Positions 6,280 to 9,584 of a DNA stretch of 9,584 nucleotides are shown piece by piece. This stretch comes from Paracoccaceae bacterium (GTDB lineage Bacteria > Pseudomonadota > Alphaproteobacteria > Rhodobacterales > Rhodobacteraceae). A program made the position numbers and the translations under genes. Numbering within the stretch: the first letter of the stretch is position 1; each line of letters opens with the position of its first letter. Location: contig PXDM01000152.1 of assembly GCA_003565055.1 (NCBI GenBank), positions 1 to 9,584 of the forward strand. The letters are read 5' to 3'. The notes beneath the pieces are model-generated. The model was not told the origin of the DNA. It did not search any database and saw nothing but the letters and a program-made list of their open reading frames with translations.

Positions 6280-7410
6280 ATGTCTGGCAATAACGGAGGA
6301 CCGTGGGGCGGCGGCGGCGGCAACCGTGGCGGCGGGAACCGGGGCAGCGGCGGCGGCAATCGCGGTGACCAGCCTCAGATCCCCGAAATCGACGAGATCG
6401 TGAAAAAAGGACAGGAACAGCTGCGCGTCCTGATGGGCGGCGGCGGTCGCGGTGGCGCGGGCGGCAATGGCGCTGGCGGACCAGGCTTTTCCAAACGCGG
6501 CATGCTGATCGGCATGGTCGCACTCGCGGTCGTCTGGCTCGTGGTCTCGCTCTACCGCGTCGAAGAAAACGAACGCTCGGTCGAACTTCTCTTCGGCGAA
6601 TATTACCGCATCGGCCAGCCCGGCCTGCGGCTGGCGCCCTGGCCCATCATCAGTCACGAAATCGTGCCGACCACCAGCGAACGCACGACCGAAGTTGGCA
6701 CGGGTCGCACCGCGATCGACACTGGCCTGATGCTGACCCGCGACGAAGCCGTGGTCGATATCGAATTCCAACTCGTATGGAACGTCGCAGATCCGGCGCG
6801 GTTCCTCTTCAATCTGGCAGATCCGCGCGAAACTGTGCGCGCCGCATCGGAGTCGGCGATGCGTGACATCATCGCGCGCACCGAGCTGTCGCCCATTCTG
6901 AACCGGGATCGTGGCGCGATTGCCGCCGATCTGGAACAGGCTGTGCAGGAAGTGCTCGACAGCTACGAATCCGGGATCAACGTGATCCGGGTGAACTTCG
7001 ACAAAGCCGACCCGCCCGAACAGGTGATCAGTGCGTTCCGCGACGTGCAGACTGCGCGTCAGGAACGCGACCGTCTGGAGCGTGAGGCCGATGCTTATGC
7101 CAACCGCGTTCTGGCACAGGCCCGCGGTCAGGCCGCGCAACTTCAGGAAGAAGCAGAAGCGTACCGCGCTGAAGTTGTGAACAATGCCGAAGGTGAGGCC
7201 GCGCGGTTTGTCTCGGTTTATTCGGAGTACATCAATGCACCCGAAGTGACCCGCAAACGCATGTATCTCGAAACGATGGAAATTGTGTTGGGCGACATGA
7301 ACCTCACCATTCTGGACAATGTGACCGCAACCGGCGACGGCAGCAGTGGTTCGGGCGTCCTGCCCTTCCTGCCGCTTGACCAGCTGACCCGCCAGCGAGG
7401 ACCAAACTGA
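6280..7410 (+). CDS. hflK: FtsH protease modulator subunit HflK (SPFH/band 7)
   Basis: With HflC it forms a large periplasmic-side assembly on the inner membrane that surrounds FtsH and restrains its access to membrane substrates (known from E. coli). The 376-residue product starts with a Gly/Asn/Arg-rich segment (3-29, NRGGG and NRGSGGG units) and a second Gly patch (53-69). One membrane helix follows (about 75-91), then the SPFH domain from YRVEENERSV (92-101). A charged helical region of Arg/Glu/Ala repeats lies at about 255-312, and LPFLPLDQL near the end matches the E. coli HflK tail. It is shorter than E. coli HflK (419) because the C-terminal tail is missing. The ATG at 6280 is chosen for GGAG 5 nt upstream and the MSGNNGGPWG start; ATG 6265 and TTG 6232 are in frame but lack a good ribosome site. 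Its stop overlaps the hflC start. Confidence 0.95.
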   Translation: MSGNNGGPWGGGGGNRGGGNRGSGGGNRGDQPQIPEIDEIVKKGQEQLRVLMGGGGRGGAGGNGAGGPGFSKRGMLIGMVALAVVWLVVSLYRVEENERSVELLFGEYYRIGQPGLRLAPWPIISHEIVPTTSERTTEVGTGRTAIDTGLMLTRDEAVVDIEFQLVWNVADPARFLFNLADPRETVRAASESAMRDIIARTELSPILNRDRGAIAADLEQAVQEVLDSYESGINVIRVNFDKADPPEQVISAFRDVQTARQERDRLEREADAYANRVLAQARGQAAQLQEEAEAYRAEVVNNAEGEAARFVSVYSEYINAPEVTRKRMYLETMEIVLGDMNLTILDNVTATGDGSSGSGVLPFLPLDQLTRQRGPN

Positions 7411-8414
7411 TGAAAAAAGCAGGCATCATTCTGCCCGTCGCGATTGTGGCAGTAATCACCATCCTCTCCAGCCTTTTCGTGGTTGATGAACGCGAGCATG
7501 CGCTGGTGCTGCAATTCGGTCAGGTGCGTCAGGAAATCAACACGCCCGGTCTGAATTTCAAACTGCCCTTCATTCAGGAAGTCGTGCGGTACGATTCGCG
7601 TATCCTAGGGTTGCAGACGCGTCCACTGGAAGTCACCCCCCTGGATGACCGTCGGCTTGAAGTCGACGCCTTCCTGCGCTGGCGTATCGCCGATGCCCGT
7701 CAATTCCGCGAGGCCGTGGGCCAAGAGGGCGTTGCTGGCGCACAGCGTCGTATGGAAAGCATCCTGAACGCTGCGATCCGCGAAGTGCTCGGTTCGGTGC
7801 CCTCGTCCGCTGTGCTGTCGGAAGAACGCACCTCGCTGATGAACCTCATCCGTGCACAGGCCCGCCAGCGGGCGCTCGCCATCGGCATTGACGTGGTTGA
7901 CGTGCGCTTGACGCGGACCGACCTGCCGCGCGAAAACCTCGAGGCGACATTCGCCCGGATGCGCGCCGAGCGTGAACGTGAAGCTGCTGACGAGCGTGCG
8001 CGCGGAAATGAAGCTGCACAGCGCGTCCGCGCTCTGGCTGACCGGACCGTGGTAGAACTGGTCTCGGCATCGCGCCGGGAAGCGGAAATCATTCGCGGTG
8101 AAGCCGATGCCGAGCGCAACCGCGTCTATGCCGAAGCCTTCAATCTCGATCCGGAATTCTTCGCCTTCACGCGCTCTCTGCAGAGCTATGAGCGGGCGCT
8201 GCGTGGCGAGAATGCCGCCATGGTTCTGCGCCCGGACAGCGAATTCTTTGCCTTCCTGCGCTCCGATGGGGCCGGGAGCGAAGTGCTCGCAGCGGCGCGC
8301 GAAGCCGCTGAGCGACTGGCCGACGATCCGGAGCTGATCCAGCAACGCGCCCCGGAATCGGACCCGAGCGAGCCCGACGCAGTGCGTGAACTCGAAGAGA
8401 TGCTTGGCAACTGA
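7410..8414 (+). CDS. hflC: FtsH protease modulator subunit HflC (SPFH/band 7)
   Basis: Partner of HflK in the FtsH-HflKC membrane complex. The 334-residue protein has an N-terminal membrane anchor (about 4-25) followed by VVDEREHALVLQFG, the usual start of the HflC SPFH domain. Further along come PGLNFKLPFIQ, IDVVDVRLTRTDLP and a long Arg/Glu/Ala-rich helical region (about 178-244). The conserved DPEFFAFTRSL and SEFFAFLRS close the domain. After that an acidic, Ala/Glu-rich tail of about 50 residues (285-334) goes well beyond the end of E. coli HflC. The ATG shares its A with the hflK stop (TGATG), and GAGGA lies 8 nt upstream, so coupled translation is likely. Arginine codon CGT appears 14 times, against once in gor, which suggests different expression or history. 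Confidence 0.95.
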   Translation: MKKAGIILPVAIVAVITILSSLFVVDEREHALVLQFGQVRQEINTPGLNFKLPFIQEVVRYDSRILGLQTRPLEVTPLDDRRLEVDAFLRWRIADARQFREAVGQEGVAGAQRRMESILNAAIREVLGSVPSSAVLSEERTSLMNLIRAQARQRALAIGIDVVDVRLTRTDLPRENLEATFARMRAEREREAADERARGNEAAQRVRALADRTVVELVSASRREAEIIRGEADAERNRVYAEAFNLDPEFFAFTRSLQSYERALRGENAAMVLRPDSEFFAFLRSDGAGSEVLAAAREAAERLADDPELIQQRAPESDPSEPDAVRELEEMLGN

Positions 8415-8426
8415 TCCGGGCAGAGC

Positions 8427-8621
8427 GTGACGCTGCAAACCATCATTCTGGCCCTCGGGCTGGTCTTGATATTCGAGGGGCTGGTCTTTGCACTGGCCCC
8501 TCGTCGTCTGGACGACTACCTGCGCATATTGGCCGAACTGCCTTTGGATGCACGGCGCATGATCGGCGTGCTTGCCATCATCGCGGGGCTGGTGATCACC
8601 GTCATCGCAGAACGCCTCTGA
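8427..8621 (+). CDS. DUF2065-family small inner-membrane protein (YjeT-like)
   Basis: A 64-residue protein with two hydrophobic segments (about 5-24 and 45-61) joined by a short charged loop, so a helical hairpin in the inner membrane. ALGLVLIFEGLVFALAP matches the N-terminal half of E. coli YjeT, which also lies just downstream of hflKC. The function is unknown; the shared gene order points to a link with HflKC/FtsH, but this is inference. It begins 12 bp after the hflC stop with GTG at 8427 and no clear Shine-Dalgarno, so it may depend on translation from hflC. The start fits the family, since the first hydrophobic helix follows at once. Confidence 0.85.
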   Translation: MTLQTIILALGLVLIFEGLVFALAPRRLDDYLRILAELPLDARRMIGVLAIIAGLVITVIAERL

Positions 8622-8638
8622 GCACGCAGACCATGCTT

Positions 8639-8654
8639 GACGTGTTTTCACGTC
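8639..8654. repeat. Short hairpin GACGTG-TTTT-CACGTC
   Basis: Perfect 6-bp arms around TTTT, 18 bp after the DUF2065 stop. It could be a weak end to the hflKC transcript or an operator upstream of htrA. No U-tract follows, so a strong terminator is unlikely. Confidence 0.3.
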
Positions 8655-8677
8655 TCGTTGAAACTCTGTGTCACAAA

Positions 8678-8714
8678 TTGCGTTCAGGGTTTTGGGCCTT
8701 AGATTACCCCTGAA
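8678..8714 (+). promoter_or_regulatory. Possible htrA promoter with an inverted repeat
   Basis: TTGCGT (8678-8683) and TAGATT (8700-8705) are 16 bp apart, with the -10 box about 57 bp before the htrA ATG. An inverted repeat TTCAGGG-N18-CCCTGAA (8683-8689 and 8708-8714) brackets the -10 box and could be an operator or a leader stem. The 141-bp gap after DUF2065 suggests htrA has its own promoter. No clear heat-shock or extracytoplasmic sigma site was recognised. Confidence 0.3.
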
Positions 8715-8762
8715 TATCTGGTCGCCGCCTCGGCATGGCCATCACACGAGGAGTTTTCGAGA

Positions 8763-9584
8763 ATGTCTCAAACCGTTTCCCTGCGGGCCCCCGTCCAGCG
8801 CGTCAGGCAGCTGTTCCTGCTTCTCGCGCTGTCACTCGCGCTCATTGCTGCGCAGATCAGCATCTCATCTGCGCAGCCCGCACGCCCCGAGAGCTTCGCC
8901 GATCTGGCCGAACGGGTCAGCCCGGCGGTCGTGAATATCACCACCACAACGACCGTCGCCTCCCGGCTCGATGGTGGCCCGCGCCTGCCCGAAGGCTCGC
9001 CTTTCGAGGATTTCTTCCGCGATTTCTTCGATGCGCCGCAGCAAGGCCCGCGCCCCAATCGTCCGCGCCGCAATCAGGCGCTCGGCTCGGGCTTCGTGAT
9101 CTCGGACGATGGCTTCATCGTGACCAACAACCACGTGATTGAGGGGGCCGATGAAATCCGCATCGAATTCTTCTCGGGACTGGAGCTCGAAGCCGAACTG
9201 ATCGGCACCGACCCCGCCACCGACATCGCGCTGCTGAAGGTCGACCATTCCGCCCCGCTGCCGCATGTGCCCTGGGGCGATGCCGAAGCCGCGCGTGTGG
9301 GCGATTGGGTGATTGCGGTCGGTAACCCGCTCGGGCAGGGCTTTTCGGTCAGCGCCGGGATCATCTCGGCCCGTGGCCGCGCGCTGCAAGGCAATTTCGA
9401 CGACTATATCCAGACCGACGCCGCCATCAACCGCGGCAATTCCGGCGGCCCGCTCTTCAACATGGATGGCGAGGTAATCGGCGTGAACACGGCGATCCTA
9501 TCGCCCACGGGCGGCTCCATCGGGATCGGCTTTGCAATGTCCTCGACCGTGGCCACGAATGTCGTCGCGCAGCTCATGGAATTC
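8763..9584 (+). CDS. DegP/HtrA-family periplasmic serine protease (3' truncated)
   Basis: The frame is open from ATG 8763 to the last base, giving 274 residues; the PDZ domains would lie beyond. Residues 1-37 form a Sec signal peptide: basic start, hydrophobic core about 17-30, likely cleavage after SSA37. The trypsin-like domain shows the triad His124 (TNNHVI), Asp154 (TDIALLK) and Ser227 (GNSGGPL), with GSGFVIS before it. A short loop rich in Pro, Phe and Asp (about 70-105) stands where DegP proteins have the LA loop. HtrA enzymes degrade or hold misfolded periplasmic proteins. GAGGAG 9 nt before the ATG supports the start. It follows hflK-hflC-DUF2065 on the same strand, making an envelope quality-control block. 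Whether it is DegP, DegQ or MucD-like cannot be settled without the C terminus, so no symbol is given. Confidence 0.93.
   Translation, partial: MSQTVSLRAPVQRVRQLFLLLALSLALIAAQISISSAQPARPESFADLAERVSPAVVNITTTTTVASRLDGGPRLPEGSPFEDFFRDFFDAPQQGPRPNRPRRNQALGSGFVISDDGFIVTNNHVIEGADEIRIEFFSGLELEAELIGTDPATDIALLKVDHSAPLPHVPWGDAEAARVGDWVIAVGNPLGQGFSVSAGIISARGRALQGNFDDYIQTDAAINRGNSGGPLFNMDGEVIGVNTAILSPTGGSIGIGFAMSSTVATNVVAQLMEF

Noticed and set aside
4665..6359. Open frame of 564 codons on the minus strand, antisense to rpiA, gor and the start of hflK
   Set aside because: It lies opposite gor, whose motifs are complete. Its translation is rich in Arg, Pro, His and Asp, with no recognisable domain, as expected from the strong G/C third-position bias.
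6286..6486. Gly-rich repeats in hflK as a tandem repeat or mobile sequence
   Set aside because: Gly/Asn-rich N termini are normal for HflK; the repeats are short, irregular and in frame.
9579..9584. Window ends exactly on an EcoRI site (GAATTC)
   Set aside because: The same hexamer occurs several times inside the window and the left end is not such a site, so this is probably chance.

Overview
The window looks like ordinary chromosome of an alphaproteobacterium, most probably in the Rhodobacteraceae (Paracoccus/Rhodobacter/Roseobacter relatives). The grounds are the high GC content, the strong G/C third-position bias, and protein sequences and gene order (rpiA-gor, then hflK-hflC-DUF2065-htrA) familiar from that group. 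This placement is inference from reading alone. I found no mobile element, CRISPR array, phage gene, toxin-antitoxin pair or defence locus, and I do not think the window holds a wholly new system.

Layout. (1) 1-2185, + strand: a metal-homeostasis cluster. It holds the 3' end of a cation diffusion facilitator (CDF) transporter with an unexplained C-terminal extension, an MgtC/SapB-family membrane protein, and a second, complete but divergent CDF protein. (2) 2186-2594: intergenic DNA with tRNA-Ser(UGA) on the - strand (CCA encoded), a possible tRNA promoter and a GC-rich hairpin that may end the next gene. (3) 2595-3905, - strand: an AtoE-type short-chain fatty acid transporter. (4) 3906-4051: a divergent promoter region with several inverted repeats. 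(5) 4052-6212, + strand: rpiA and gor, 7 bp apart and probably one operon. (6) 6280-8621, + strand: hflK and hflC overlapping by one base, then a 64-residue DUF2065 membrane protein. (7) 8763-9584, + strand: the first 274 codons of a DegP/HtrA-family periplasmic protease, cut by the window end.

How the genes fit together. RpiA (pentose phosphate pathway) and glutathione reductase (which uses NADPH) form a carbon/redox pair. HflK/HflC (partners of FtsH), DUF2065 and HtrA form an inner-membrane and periplasmic protein quality-control block. The CDF-MgtC-CDF block probably handles divalent cations. The most interesting point is in that block: the second CDF has lost a usual metal ligand in TM2 and the histidines of its cytosolic domain, while the upstream CDF keeps the cytosolic ones.
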